64,000 bases of DNA from Clostridia bacterium (GCA_017429985.1 JAFRNW010000042.1:62001-126000); one strand, 5' to 3'; counted from the stretch's first letter, positions 26,915 to 36,346 are shown. Numbers and translations: made by a program. The notes: generated by a model from the letters alone, not told the origin.

Positions 26915-28372
26915 ATGGGTACTGTTCGAACAAGATTTGCGCCGTCGCCGACCGGGTTTATGCATCTCGGCAATCTCAGAAGCGCGCTGTATACCTACCT
27001 GTATGCAAAGCATAACGGAGGCAGGTTCATTCTCCGGATCGAGGATACCGATCAGGCAAGATATGTCCCGGGAGCGGTCGATGTGATCTACAATACGCTC
27101 CGCGGCATCGGGATCCGATGGGATGAGGGACCGGACATCGGCGGCGAGTACGGCCCGTATGTCCAGTCGGAACGGAAAGACCTGTATCTTCCTTACGCAA
27201 AGCAGCTCGTGGAAGCCGGCAAGGCGTATTACTGCTTCTGCACGAAGGACGAACTGGACGAAAGACGCGCCGAATCCGAAAAGAAAGGCGAAGTCTGGAA
27301 ATATGACAAGCATTGCCTGAACCTTCCAAAGGAAGAAGTTGAAAGAAGGATCGCCGCCGGAGAGCCCTACGTTATCCGCCAGAACGTTCCGGAAAGCGGA
27401 GAGGCGAGCTTCGACGACATCATTTACGGACATATCTCCGTGGACTGTTCCGAGCTGGATGACATGATCCTGATCAAGGCGGACGGTATGCCGACCTACA
27501 ATTTCGCGAACGTGATCGATGATCACACCATGGGCATCACGCACGTCATGCGCGGCAATGAATATTTGGCATCCACCCCGAAATACAACCTCCTCTATGA
27601 GGCGTTCGGCTGGGAAAAGCCGGTCTATATCCATATGACGCCGATCATGCGGGACGCACAGCATAAACTGTCGAAACGGGACGGCGACGCATATTATGAG
27701 GATTATATCAGCAAGGGCTACCTTTCCGAGGCAATCGTCAACTATGTCGCACTTCTGGGATGGAATCCGGGCGACGAGCGGGAGTTCTTCACGCTTCCGG
27801 AACTGGAAAAAGCGTTCAGTGTGGAAGGCATGAGCAAGTCCCCGGCAATTTTTGACCCCGCGAAGCTGACCTGGATGAACCAGCAGTATATCAAGAACCT
27901 GTCCGAAGAAGACTTTACAAGGTATGCAATGCCGTATTACAAGCAGGCCGGCGTGGACGGAATGAATACCTCCATCCTGTTCAAGTGCCTGCATGAGCGG
28001 GTCGATGTCTTTACCGCGATCCCGGGGATCGTCGGTTTTCTGACCAGCCTTCCGGACTATGACATATCGCTGTTTACCAATAAGAAATCCAAAACGGATC
28101 CGGGTATCGCCGCGTCCGTGCTGGATCTGGCGATCCCTGCTCTGGAAAACCTTCCGGCATGGGACGAGACCGCTGTTCATGATCTGCTGCTCGGCATGGC
28201 GCAGGAGCGCGGCATGAAAAACGGGACGATGCTCTGGCCTGTCCGGATCGCACTGGCAGGGCAGGAAGTCACACCGGGCGGCGCGATCGAGATCGCCATG
28301 CTGATAGGCCGGGAGGAGTCTCTCAGAAGGCTTCATGCCGGCAGAGAAAAGCTTCGCGAGGCAGGGTACTGA
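26915..28372 (+). CDS. gltX: Glutamyl-tRNA synthetase
   Basis: A 485-residue class Ib synthetase. It opens VRTRFAPSPTGFMHLGN (HIGH signature as HLGN), followed by LRIEDTDQARYVPGAV. The second signature is KLSKRDGD. The C terminus is the helical anticodon-binding domain of bacterial GluRS, not the beta-barrel of GlnRS. It supplies Glu-tRNA-Glu. With GlnRS in the same operon this enzyme is probably discriminating, that is, it need not mischarge tRNA-Gln. GAGGAGG lies just before ATG 26915. Confidence 0.96.
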   Translation: MGTVRTRFAPSPTGFMHLGNLRSALYTYLYAKHNGGRFILRIEDTDQARYVPGAVDVIYNTLRGIGIRWDEGPDIGGEYGPYVQSERKDLYLPYAKQLVEAGKAYYCFCTKDELDERRAESEKKGEVWKYDKHCLNLPKEEVERRIAAGEPYVIRQNVPESGEASFDDIIYGHISVDCSELDDMILIKADGMPTYNFANVIDDHTMGITHVMRGNEYLASTPKYNLLYEAFGWEKPVYIHMTPIMRDAQHKLSKRDGDAYYEDYISKGYLSEAIVNYVALLGWNPGDEREFFTLPELEKAFSVEGMSKSPAIFDPAKLTWMNQQYIKNLSEEDFTRYAMPYYKQAGVDGMNTSILFKCLHERVDVFTAIPGIVGFLTSLPDYDISLFTNKKSKTDPGIAASVLDLAIPALENLPAWDETAVHDLLLGMAQERGMKNGTMLWPVRIALAGQEVTPGGAIEIAMLIGREESLRRLHAGREKLREAGY

Positions 28373-28508
28373 TCAAACGGAGAGTAAGGAACGGGCGCTG
28401 AAAGGCACTCGGTCTTTTTGAAAGGGACGGGAGGAAGGATAACCTCGTCCCGCAAGAAAAAACCCGGTCTCCCGCCGGGGAAAGTGCCGGATAAAGGAGA
28501 AAAAGGTT

Positions 28509-29972
28509 ATGCCATGCACAACAGTGCTTGTCGGAAAGAAAGCCAGCAATGATCATTCCACGATGATCGCCAGAACGGATGACGGACATTTTGACGTCAA
28601 GAAATGCGTTGTCGTAGATCCGGAAAAACAGCCGAGGAAGTATAAAAGCGTCATCTCCCATGTGGAGATCGTCCTGCCTGACGATCCCATGCGGTATACT
28701 GCGTGTCCGAGCGTGGACCGTTCCAAGGGAATCTGGGCTGCGACCGGGATCAATGCCGCCAATGTCGGCATGACCGCGACCGAAACGATCACGTCCAATC
28801 CGCGGGTACTGGCGGCGGACCCGCTGGTGGAATACCGCAAGGCGAAGAAACGCGGAGAGAAAGATGTCCCGGGCGGAATAGGCGAAGAGGATATTGTCCT
28901 GCTGGTGCTTCCGTATATCCATTCGGCGAGAGAAGGCGTGCTGAGGCTTGCTTCCCTGCTCGAGAAATACGGAACGTATGAATCCAACGGGATCGCGTTC
29001 AATGACTGCGACGAGGTCTGGTGGCTTGAAACGATCGGCGGGCACCACTGGATGGCGAGGAAAGTTCCGGATGACCGGGTGGTGATCAATCCGAACCAGT
29101 TCGGAATGGATGCATTCGATTTCGGGGACGCGTTCGGGAAAAAGGAGAACCACCTCTGCTCGGACGACCTGCTCGAATTCATCAAAAATCATGATCTGGA
29201 CCTGAACACGGAGGGGAAGGGAAATCCAAGGGATATTTTCGGTTCCCGTCTGGATACGGACCATATCTACAATACGCCGCGCGCCTGGTTTATGGGCAGA
29301 TACCTCACGCCGAAAACACATACCTGGGACGGGGAAAATGCGGAGTTCGGACCGGAAAGCGACGATATCCCGTGGTCCCTCGTGCCGGAACGGAAAGTAA
29401 CGGCCGAAGACGTACAGTATCTGCTTTCCTCTCATTATCAGGGAACGGACTACGATCCGTATCGGAACCGTGACACCGGAAAGCGCGGGATGTACCGTTC
29501 GATCGGAATCAACCGGACGGGCGTGACGTCCATCTGCCAGATCCGCTCCGGCGTGCCGGAAGCGTTACGGGGAATCGAGTGGATCAGCTTCGGCTCCACC
29601 ACGTTCTCGTGCTTTGTTCCGCTGTATGCGAACGTTTCCAGAATGCCGGGATACCTCAGCAAGGTATCAACGGACGTTTCGACGGACAACCTGTATTGGA
29701 CTAGCCGGCTCATCGGAGCGCTTGCGGATCCGTGCTATTCCGACTGTTCTCAGCTGATTCAGAGATATCATAGCGCGGTTCAGACCGAAGGACGTCAGAC
29801 GATACTGGAATATGACCGGAAAATGACGGAAAAGGCGGACTTCTCTATGACGGAAGAAGCCAATGAGAAGATTTGCAAAAGAGCCAGGGAGCTGACGACG
29901 GATACCCTGAACAAAGTGTTGCACGAGGCAAGCACGCACATGAAAAACGGATATAAGCTTTCCGACAACTGA
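28509..29972 (+). CDS. C69 (U34) family dipeptidase
   Basis: A 487-residue Ntn-hydrolase of the PepD/dipeptidase A type. The catalytic Cys is residue 3 (MPCTTVLVGKKAS), and maturation would remove the first two residues. SNDHSTMIARTDDGH is the family block with the R and D of the active site. Later blocks include TATETITSNPRVL, WWLETIGGHHWMARKVPDD and FGSTTFSCFVPLYANV. It hydrolyses a broad range of dipeptides, probably in the cytoplasm as no signal peptide is visible. AAAGGAG precedes ATG 28509. An inverted repeat GGGACGGGAGG / CCTCGTCCC lies between gltX and this gene, without a T run. Confidence 0.92.
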   Translation: MPCTTVLVGKKASNDHSTMIARTDDGHFDVKKCVVVDPEKQPRKYKSVISHVEIVLPDDPMRYTACPSVDRSKGIWAATGINAANVGMTATETITSNPRVLAADPLVEYRKAKKRGEKDVPGGIGEEDIVLLVLPYIHSAREGVLRLASLLEKYGTYESNGIAFNDCDEVWWLETIGGHHWMARKVPDDRVVINPNQFGMDAFDFGDAFGKKENHLCSDDLLEFIKNHDLDLNTEGKGNPRDIFGSRLDTDHIYNTPRAWFMGRYLTPKTHTWDGENAEFGPESDDIPWSLVPERKVTAEDVQYLLSSHYQGTDYDPYRNRDTGKRGMYRSIGINRTGVTSICQIRSGVPEALRGIEWISFGSTTFSCFVPLYANVSRMPGYLSKVSTDVSTDNLYWTSRLIGALADPCYSDCSQLIQRYHSAVQTEGRQTILEYDRKMTEKADFSMTEEANEKICKRARELTTDTLNKVLHEASTHMKNGYKLSDN

Positions 29973-30020
29973 CCGGATCACGCGCCGCACATGTGAACCA
30001 TAATTTGCGGTTCTTCAACG

Positions 30021-30345
30021 TTAAGTTTGGAATTTACTAGAAACAGGGATTGAAAGATAACGGATCAAGGTAAAGAAGTAATCGTCGTTACGGTATCCGT
30101 AGCCGGTGCGCTTCGCGACCTTGATCTTGTTATTGAAGCCTTCCAGTTTTCCGGTGCTGATCGGGAAAACAGCATGGGAAACAAGGCTTTCCATGCGTTT
30201 CTCCTTCAATTCGGCAAATTTGATCAGCTGAGGGATTCCGCTTGCTTTCGCTCCTTCGAACCAGTCTGTCCACTTCCGTCTTGCAAGTTCGGGGTCTCTC
30301 AGTTCGAACAGTCCGCACAGTTCTTCCTTCATGGATTCGACGCCT
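30021..30345 (-). pseudogene. ISL3-type transposase, C-terminal remnant
   Basis: About 103 codons survive, ending TAA-side at 30021. The peptide contains STGKLEGFNNKIKVAKRTG followed by YGYRNDDYFFTLIRYLS, the conserved C-terminal part of the DDE_Tnp_ISL3 catalytic domain. The Glu of KLEGFNN is the last acidic catalytic residue. The N-terminal zinc-finger and helix-turn-helix domain and the first two acidic residues are missing. In frame, a TAA lies about 36 bases before the first Met. The remnant stops where the opposite-strand DUF4867-like gene begins, so it is an insertion or deletion scar. A GAACC...GGTTC inverted repeat just downstream (29995-30017) could be the element end. Confidence 0.82.
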
Positions 30346-30876
30346 TTGCCCGAAGCCGGAAACCGTTATGTCGCATCCCTCCCCGAACTGGAAGCGCTGC
30401 CCCTGTGCGGGGAGCTGGAAGCCGACGTCTTTGGAGACATGCCGGTGCAGGCTGGCTTCTGCAACGGCCATGGCTTCCGCCTGAACGCGCTGGAGTATCA
30501 TAAATCCAGCGAGGTCAATTACAGCACCCGAGGACTGGTTCTGCTTCTGGCGCTTCCCTCCAGCCTTCACGACGGATGTCTCGATTCCCGTGACGTGGTC
30601 GGGTTCTATCTGCCTCCTCAGGTCCTGGTGGAGATCCATCCGCTGGTGCTGCATTTCGCTCCGTGCAGGATCTCCGGGGAAGGGTTTAACTGCCTCGTGG
30701 TGCTGGAAAAGAATACAAACACTCCATTGGAACATATAGACACGGGCGCGCCCGGCGAGAAAAAACTCCTGTGGATGCGCAACAAATGGCTTACCTGCCA
30801 TCCGGATTCCCCCCAGGCAAAAAACGGTGCGTTCACCGGCATCTCCGGGGAAAACCTAACCCTTCAACTGCCGTAG
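30331..30876 (+). pseudogene. DUF4867-like protein, 5'-truncated
   Basis: An open frame of 181 codons. LPELEALPLCGELE, MPVQAGFCNGHGFRLNALEY, HKSSEVNY, LVLHFAPCRISGEGF and VVLEKNTNTPLE are blocks I recognise from DUF4867 proteins, cupin-like proteins often found near sugar catabolism genes. The family usually has about 30 more N-terminal residues. Here the frame begins at an ATG embedded in the transposase remnant, with no ribosome site. I judge it a truncated, probably untranslated gene. The recognition is from memory and should be checked by profile search. Its original neighbours are gone. Confidence 0.65.
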
Positions 30877-31098
30877 AAAAATGAATCCGCAAACAGCGGA
30901 ACGATCCATTTCATCCGAACCGTCCGCACTTCAGCCGACGGTATATCTCCGCTGTGCGGAATTATTACCGTTTATCAAAGGCTCGCAACGGAAGGCAGCA
31001 TGGGGCGCGTCTGAATATGTTTCACAACATCGGCTGAACCGCGGGGATCACGCAGCTTGCTGTGCCTGCTGATCGCATGTGCACGGCGCCGAAAGAGA
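30877..31098. other. Non-coding spacer before ychF
   Basis: I see no gene, hairpin terminator or repeat here. Short open frames are present but have no ribosome site or recognisable content. Confidence 0.6.
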
Positions 31099-31127
31099 TT
31101 GAGAAAAGAATGCGGGTGCGGTATAAT
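31099..31127 (+). promoter_or_regulatory. Promoter of ychF
   Basis: TTGAGA (31099-31104) and TATAAT (31122-31127) are spaced 17 bp apart, 46 bp before the ychF ATG. Confidence 0.82.
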
Positions 31128-31173
31128 TAAATACACTTTGAGGAATCGCAGAGCACAAGGAGAACACGCATAA

Positions 31174-32265
31174 ATGAAACTCGGTGTGGTAGGACTTCCG
31201 AATGTCGGGAAAAGCACATTGTTCAACGCCATTACGCAGGCCGGTGCCCAGGCTGCGAATTATCCGTTCTGCACCATAGAACCGAATGTGGGAGTAGTGG
31301 CCGTTCCTGATCACAGGCTGGATGTGCTTGCAGAGATGTATCATCCCGAAAAATACACTCCGGCAACGGTTGAATTTGTGGATATCGCCGGACTGGTCAG
31401 AGGCGCGAGCCGGGGAGAGGGCCTGGGCAACAAGTTCCTTTCCCATATCCGCGAGGTGGACGCGATCGTGCACGTCGTCCGCTGCTTTGAGGATGACAAC
31501 GTGGTTCATGTGGACGGATCCATTGACCCGATCCGGGATATGGAAACGATCAATCTGGAACTCATTTTCGCGGATCTTGAAACGGTTGAAAAGCGCATCG
31601 ACCACAACCGGAAGCTTCAGAAGACGGGCGACAAGAAAATCATCGCGGAAGGCGCGCTTCTTGAGAGGATCAAAGCGCATCTGGAGAGCGGAAAGCCCGT
31701 CAGAAACATGGAGGCATCGGAGGCGGAAGCGGAGACCGTCCAGCAGCTGTTCCTGCTGACGACAAAACCCGTCATCTATGTGGCGAACATTTCGGAAGAC
31801 GACATAGGGAACAGCGGGAATCCGCATGTGACGTCCCTGTACCGTCAGGCGGCGGAAGAGCATGCAGAGGCGATCACGGTATGCGCCAGGCTCGAAGAAG
31901 AGGTCGCGGAACTGTCGCCGGATGAGAAGAAGGCGTTTCTCGAGGAAATGGGCATCGAGGAGGCCGGCCTGGACAAGCTTATCAAGGCATGCTACCGGCT
32001 TCTCGGCCTGATCAGCTTCCTGACCGCCGGTCCGAAGGAAGTCCGCGCCTGGACGATCCGGAAGGGAGACCGAGCGCCTCAGGCGGCGGGAAAAATCCAT
32101 TCGGACTTCGAAAAGGGCTTTATACGGGCCGAGATCGTTCCCTACGATACCCTGGCCGAACTCGGATCGATGCAGGCCTGCAAGGAAAAAGGACTGGTCA
32201 GATCCGAAGGAAAGGAATACGTGATGCAGGACGGGGATGTCACCCTGTTCCGGTTTAATGTATAA
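31174..32265 (+). CDS. ychF: Redox-regulated ATPase YchF (OLA1 family)
   Basis: A 363-residue Obg-related P-loop NTPase that prefers ATP. G1 is [16 protein letters not shown]3 is [20 protein letters not shown], and the G4 region is NISEDD rather than the GTP-specific NKxD, as in all YchF. A helical insertion (about 125-200) and the C-terminal TGS domain follow ([31 protein letters not shown]). It binds ribosomes and is implicated in stress and leaderless mRNA translation. AAGGAG precedes ATG 31174. Confidence 0.97.
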   Translation: MKLGVVGLPNVGKSTLFNAITQAGAQAANYPFCTIEPNVGVVAVPDHRLDVLAEMYHPEKYTPATVEFVDIAGLVRGASRGEGLGNKFLSHIREVDAIVHVVRCFEDDNVVHVDGSIDPIRDMETINLELIFADLETVEKRIDHNRKLQKTGDKKIIAEGALLERIKAHLESGKPVRNMEASEAEAETVQQLFLLTTKPVIYVANISEDDIGNSGNPHVTSLYRQAAEEHAEAITVCARLEEEVAELSPDEKKAFLEEMGIEEAGLDKLIKACYRLLGLISFLTAGPKEVRAWTIRKGDRAPQAAGKIHSDFEKGFIRAEIVPYDTLAELGSMQACKEKGLVRSEGKEYVMQDGDVTLFRFNV

Positions 32266-32300
32266 TGTCAGCAAAAAGCAATCTTGATCAAGGAGGCATC

Positions 32301-32720
32301 ATGCAGCGGATCAGCAAAAGGGACTATTATCTGTCCATCGCCGCCGAAGTTTCCAAGCGCTCCACATGTCTCAGAAGGCAGTACGGGGCGGTCATCGTAA
32401 AGAATGATGAGATCGTTTCGACCGGATACAACGGCGCACCGCGCGGCGAGGACAACTGCTGCGATATCGGGACCTGCTGGAGGGAGCGGAACAACATCCC
32501 CCACGGAGAGCAGTATGAAAAGTGCGTTGCCGTTCACGCGGAGCAGAACGCGATCATTTCCGCCAGCAGAAGGGAAATGCTGGGGGCAACGTTATACCTT
32601 GCAGGATTTGAGAACGGGAAGCCGATCATGAACGCGGAACCCTGCGTGATCTGCAGGAGACTGATCAAAAACGCGGGGATCGAAACCGTCATCAACATGA
32701 GCGGGGAGATCAGCATATAA
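32301..32720 (+). CDS. dCMP deaminase family protein (ComEB-like)
   Basis: A 139-residue zinc deaminase. The catalytic motifs are AVHAEQNAI (zinc His plus proton-shuttle Glu) and EPCVICRRLI (two zinc Cys). A further insert, CCDIGTCWRERNNIPHGEQY, contains Cys and His residues typical of the dCMP deaminase/ComEB branch. It would turn dCMP into dUMP for dTMP synthesis. AAGGAGG directly precedes ATG 32301; an upstream in-frame ATG at 32265 overlaps the ychF stop but has no ribosome site. The family length is about 140-190. Confidence 0.9.
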   Translation: MQRISKRDYYLSIAAEVSKRSTCLRRQYGAVIVKNDEIVSTGYNGAPRGEDNCCDIGTCWRERNNIPHGEQYEKCVAVHAEQNAIISASRREMLGATLYLAGFENGKPIMNAEPCVICRRLIKNAGIETVINMSGEISI

Positions 32721-32744
32721 CCTGCGGAAAAGGGTGGAACAGAA

Positions 32745-32781
32745 CAACAGGCGGGAATCCGGTCGGATCCCGCCTGTTTTG
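32745..32781. terminator. Bidirectional terminator, deaminase / LCP
   Basis: AACAGGCGGGA paired with TCCCGCCTGTT around a TCCGGTCGGA-containing loop, with TTTTG following on the plus strand and A-rich sequence on the other side. Confidence 0.85.
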
Positions 32782-32802
32782 TCTGATCATATGGTATTGG
32801 CT

Positions 32803-34428
32803 TCAGGACGGATCCACCTGGATCTCGTTGTAGCGTTCAAGCGTGCTGTAGAAATCGAGCCTTCCGGACGAACCAAGGTGATGCTGGGCGGATTCCGCCG
32901 CAGCCTTCAGGTTCGCGTTTGCTCGCTCGAGATTCTCCGCCGCGCCGAAGAGGTAGTCGCTTTCGCCCGCCAGATATCTTTCCGCAGATTCGGCGCATGC
33001 TCTCCGGAGATTGCTGACCTTGGAATAGGCTTTGCGAAGCTCGGATCCCGAGGCGCTTTTTTTATACAGCGGATGGGAAGTCGAGAGGTACCGCTCCGCG
33101 ACCAGATCGTTCCAGAAATAATAGGCGTATGCCATCGTGCATTCCCGGTCCTGAGGCACATCGATCCCGTAGACCTGCTTGATGATGCTCACGCGTTTTT
33201 CCTGGTCCGTAAAACAGAAATTCAGCCTGGCGACGCGCTTGGAGGTCCAGGTTCCGTCCATGGACCACATTTTGATGTTGCCCGTGGGCATATCGTAAGC
33301 ATACATGGCAAGCGCGGCGGTCTGATCGAAGGAGCAGTTGGTAAACATCTGCCCGTCAAAACTTTTCAGGATCTCCGGGACTTTCAGGAGCAGGCCGTTG
33401 CTCCTGAGCTGGTTCAGGATGGCAACGAGCATTTCTTTCTGGCGGTTGACGCGCGCGCCGTCCCCGACATCATCCTGCGAGGCGCCCTTCATGCTGGCCG
33501 CTTTCCGGACGCGAAGGTAATCCAGAACGCCCTGGCCGTTCATGTGCTGCGGACCGGCGGCATATTCCCGCCCGTTCATTTCAAACGCCACATCGACGTT
33601 GTAATCAACGCCTCCGATCGCGTCAACGAGCTGTTTGACGGCGGGCATTGTGACAGCATAGTAATAGTTGACGGGGAGTCCGGCGATCATTCTGGAACAG
33701 GATTCGCAGACTTTTTCGAATCCTTTGCGGTTGACGATGAAACTGCCTTTTTCATCGGTAACGGGTTTCCCGTTTTCATCTTTTTCGTACAGACCGCCTC
33801 CGCAGTCGAGGGAGGCGTTCAGTTTATAGATGCCCCGCACCCCCGGTATCTTGGCGTATGTGTCGCGGGGAAGGGAGATCATGTCGACGGTCTGCTTGTC
33901 AAAGTTGATGGCAAGGACGATCATGACGTCCGCGTGCTCCGCAGAAGAACCGCCTTCGTCGAGCCATTCCTCGGTCAGACGCTCTTCCGCGTAATCGACT
34001 CCGATCAGCAGAATATTCACGATGTTGTCCGAAAGCTGGTAATCGGAAGTGCCGCCTGCGGTCAGAAGGCTCTGCCCGGGTTCGGACGGCTGCTCCGTGC
34101 TTTCCGGCTGGTTGCCGCTGTCTTCCGGTTCAGAGGGAAGATCCGGCGCCTGTGTGCCCGGGACTGCGGAAGCGGCCGGGACCGCCGTAGCGGCAGCGGC
34201 CGGCGCGGCGGCGAACATGGTCGATACGCCCTTACGGAGATGGCGGACATAGAAAAACGCGCCTGCGACCAGAGCAAGGACCACCGCCAGAACGATGACG
34301 ACGATCAGACAGATCCGGTTGATGCGCTGCTGACGCAGCCTTTTTTTGCGCCGACGGGCAGCATCTGCTTTTCTTTTTTCGAGCTGTTCCCGGTCTGCGG
34401 GTCCGGCAGGGCTGCTGTCTTGTTTCAT
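32803..34428 (-). CDS. LytR-CpsA-Psr (LCP) wall-polymer ligase, copy 1
   Basis: A 541-residue membrane protein. A highly basic cytoplasmic tail (RRRKKRLRQQR) precedes one transmembrane helix (about 39-62), then an Ala/Pro/Ser-rich spacer. The LCP domain runs from about residue 138 to 345: NILLIGVDYAEE, HADVMIVLAINFD, ISLPRDTYAKIPG, VDAIGGVDYNVDV and GQGVLDYLRVRK. LCP enzymes transfer undecaprenyl-linked glycopolymers to peptidoglycan outside the cell. Three core Cys positions (LDCGGG, VCES, TNCS) recur in the two paralogues at 45-48 kb. An extra helical C-terminal module ends NEIQVDPS. AAGGAAG precedes ATG 34428. Confidence 0.92.
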   Translation of the reverse strand: MKQDSSPAGPADREQLEKRKADAARRRKKRLRQQRINRICLIVVIVLAVVLALVAGAFFYVRHLRKGVSTMFAAAPAAAATAVPAASAVPGTQAPDLPSEPEDSGNQPESTEQPSEPGQSLLTAGGTSDYQLSDNIVNILLIGVDYAEERLTEEWLDEGGSSAEHADVMIVLAINFDKQTVDMISLPRDTYAKIPGVRGIYKLNASLDCGGGLYEKDENGKPVTDEKGSFIVNRKGFEKVCESCSRMIAGLPVNYYYAVTMPAVKQLVDAIGGVDYNVDVAFEMNGREYAAGPQHMNGQGVLDYLRVRKAASMKGASQDDVGDGARVNRQKEMLVAILNQLRSNGLLLKVPEILKSFDGQMFTNCSFDQTAALAMYAYDMPTGNIKMWSMDGTWTSKRVARLNFCFTDQEKRVSIIKQVYGIDVPQDRECTMAYAYYFWNDLVAERYLSTSHPLYKKSASGSELRKAYSKVSNLRRACAESAERYLAGESDYLFGAAENLERANANLKAAAESAQHHLGSSGRLDFYSTLERYNEIQVDPS

Positions 34429-34516
34429 ATAAAAACTTCCTTATGTGCTTATTGACTAAATAATACTATATCACCGGCATGGAGCCAGATGGTGGCAAAA
34501 AAGTAAAAACTTCATC

Positions 34517-35347
34517 TCATGTGTCCGCGCTTTGCGGCGCAGCGGTTTCCGCATACAGAGCGTACAGCGAGAGGAACTGTTCGGGAAACAGGGCTTCGGC
34601 ACGGACCGAAAGAGGAATCCCGAGCGTGTTCATGACGGCGGGCAGTCCGGGGTCCGTAATGTTGTTGGTCAGGGTTTTGCGGCGTTTCGAGAATGCCGAA
34701 TGAAGGAATCTCAGATAACGCGCGCCGTCCGGGAACGACCGGGCCGGGTCTGCTCTGCGCAGGAGGACAAAGGCGGAAGCAACGTCAGGGGAAGGGTAAA
34801 ACCTGTCCGGCGGGACGTCGGCAAGAACTTCACACCGGTAAAAGCATCTGGTCATGATGGACAGCGGCCCGTAGACTCTTTCGCCGGGAGAGGCAAAAAA
34901 CCGTGCCGAGGCTTCCTTCTGCACCATGAACAGCATGACGTCAGGGAACAGCGGCAGCATACGCTCCACGATCGGTGTCGTAATATAGTAGGGCAGGTTG
35001 CCCGCAACGGAGAACGGGGGATCAACATGTTCCGATATCGGAAACCGAAGGATATCCTCATGATACACATTCAGCCTGCTGTCGGGGAGAAGCTCGGGCA
35101 GAAGATCCGCGAGGAAGCCGTCTTTCTCGACGGCGGTGACGGAGGCGCCTGCGGCAAGAAGCTCCCGGGTAAGCGCGCCAAGCCCGGGACCGATCTCGAG
35201 AACACGGGAGTTTTCTGAAAATCCGGCCGTCTTTACACAGCGGGAAAGCAGCTCGGTATCCGTGCAGAAATTCTGCCCGAGAGCACGGTTGGCGCGCCGG
35301 CCCGCGTTCGAAAGGATCTCTTTGATTTGTCCGGCATTATAAGCCAT
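34517..35347 (-). CDS. rsmA: 16S rRNA dimethyladenosine transferase RsmA/KsgA
   Basis: A 276-residue SAM enzyme that dimethylates the two adenines of helix 45 in 16S rRNA. GQNFCTDTE (usually GQNFL), LEIGPGLGALTREL (SAM motif I), NLPYYITTPI (catalytic motif IV) and FYPSPDVASAFVLL are in order. ATG 35347 has CGGAGGCGG upstream. A longer reading to 35383 covers the promoter. The LCP copy 1 gene lies 88 bases downstream on the same strand; an extended -10 (TGATATAGT) before it suggests it also has its own promoter. Confidence 0.96.
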   Translation of the reverse strand: MAYNAGQIKEILSNAGRRANRALGQNFCTDTELLSRCVKTAGFSENSRVLEIGPGLGALTRELLAAGASVTAVEKDGFLADLLPELLPDSRLNVYHEDILRFPISEHVDPPFSVAGNLPYYITTPIVERMLPLFPDVMLFMVQKEASARFFASPGERVYGPLSIMTRCFYRCEVLADVPPDRFYPSPDVASAFVLLRRADPARSFPDGARYLRFLHSAFSKRRKTLTNNITDPGLPAVMNTLGIPLSVRAEALFPEQFLSLYALYAETAAPQSADT

Positions 35348-35381
35348 GCGTGGCCGCCTCCGAAAGCATAAAGTACAATTC

Positions 35382-35410
35382 ATTTTAACAGACGGCCGGA
35401 TACGTTACAA
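35382..35410 (-). promoter_or_regulatory. Promoter of rsmA
   Basis: On the minus strand, TTGTAA (35410-35405) and TAAAAT (35387-35382) are 17 bp apart, 35 bp before the ATG. It is divergent from the methyltransferase promoter. Confidence 0.72.
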
Positions 35411-35442
35411 TAACGCGCGGAAGAGCGTTTTCCTGCAAAACA

Positions 35443-35451
35443 TGATATAAT
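35443..35451 (+). promoter_or_regulatory. Extended -10 promoter of the methyltransferase operon
   Basis: TGATATAAT (35443-35451) is an extended -10 element with no good -35 box. It is 43 bp before the ATG at 35495. Confidence 0.5.
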
Positions 35452-35494
35452 AATTTGTTATCATATGCGTTGAAACGAAAGGCCGGTTGATCAG

Positions 35495-36346
35495 ATGTAT
35501 TTGGCAAATGAATGGGAAGATTTCGCGGTACTGGATGCGGGCGGCGGAAACAAACTGGAAAGATGGGGAAACGTGACGCTCCTGAGACCGGACCCGCAGG
35601 CTGTGTGGCCCATCGGCGCGAATACGGAATGCGATGCCGTTTATCACAGGAGCTCTTCGGGGGGAGGAAGCTGGGAATACAGGAGAACGCTTCCCGCGGA
35701 GTGGCGGATCGGATACAAGGGACTCCGGTTCATCGTGAGGCCGACCGGGTTCAAGCATACGGGCCTTTTTCCCGAGCAGGCGGTCAACTGGGACTGGATG
35801 AGCGGACTGATCAAGCCTGAGACGGCAAAAAACAGAGAGATCCGCGTACTGAATCTTTTCGGATATACGGGCGGAGCGACCTGCGCGTGCGCGGCTGCGG
35901 GAGCGAAGGTCGTGCATGTGGACGCTGCAAAAGGAATGGTCGAGTGGGCAAAAAACAATATTGCCGCCAGCGGCCTTTCCGAGAAACCCGTCCGGTATCT
36001 GGTGGACGACTGCGTCAAACTGGTAAAGAGGGAGATCCGGAGAGGGAACCGGTATGAAGGGATCCTGATGGATCCGCCCAGCTACGGACGCGGACCCTCC
36101 GGGGAAATGTGGAAAATCGAAGATCAGATCTTTGCGCTTGTAAAAGACTGCGCGGAGCTGATCTCCGATGAGCCGCTGTTTTTCCTGATCAATTCCTATA
36201 CGACGGGACTTGCCCCGCAGGTGCTGAAAAACATTCTCCAGGTCGCGCTCCCCGGCGGGAAGGCGGAGGCGGACGAAGTCGGTCTGCCGATCGTAAACAG
36301 AGGGCTGATTCTCCCGTGCGGATCGAGCGGCCGGTGGACATACTGA
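35495..36346 (+). CDS. Class I SAM-dependent (rRNA) methyltransferase, COG1092-like
   Basis: A 283-residue methyltransferase. After a beta-rich N-terminal part, the SAM-binding core is VLNLFGYTGGATCACAAAGA, followed by HVDAAKGMVEWAKNN (acidic ribose-binding residue). Motif IV is ILMDPPSYGRGPSGEMW. This arrangement is that of the RlmK/RlmI-type rRNA cytosine or guanine methylases, but it lacks an N-terminal PUA domain, unlike the rlmI gene at 53.7 kb. The RNA target is not determinable. AAAGG lies upstream of ATG 35495. It is the first gene of an overlapping run up to tcdA. Confidence 0.85.
   Translation: MYLANEWEDFAVLDAGGGNKLERWGNVTLLRPDPQAVWPIGANTECDAVYHRSSSGGGSWEYRRTLPAEWRIGYKGLRFIVRPTGFKHTGLFPEQAVNWDWMSGLIKPETAKNREIRVLNLFGYTGGATCACAAAGAKVVHVDAAKGMVEWAKNNIAASGLSEKPVRYLVDDCVKLVKREIRRGNRYEGILMDPPSYGRGPSGEMWKIEDQIFALVKDCAELISDEPLFFLINSYTTGLAPQVLKNILQVALPGGKAEADEVGLPIVNRGLILPCGSSGRWTY

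Noticed and set aside
25238..28336. Minus-strand open frame of about 1030 codons across glnS and gltX
   Set aside because: Antisense shadow of two clear synthetase genes; no family resemblance.
28420..28470. Terminator between gltX and the dipeptidase
   Set aside because: The GGGACGGGAGG / CCTCGTCCC inverted repeat is followed by A-rich rather than T-rich sequence on the coding strand.
30130..30801. Minus-strand open frame opposite the DUF4867-like gene
   Set aside because: It is not in the transposase frame and is low-complexity; the plus frame carries the recognisable DUF4867 blocks.
30881..31072. Short plus-strand open frame before ychF
   Set aside because: No ribosome site and no recognisable content.
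32734..34455. Plus-strand open frame opposite LCP copy 1
   Set aside because: Shadow of the LCP gene, which has all domain motifs and a ribosome site.
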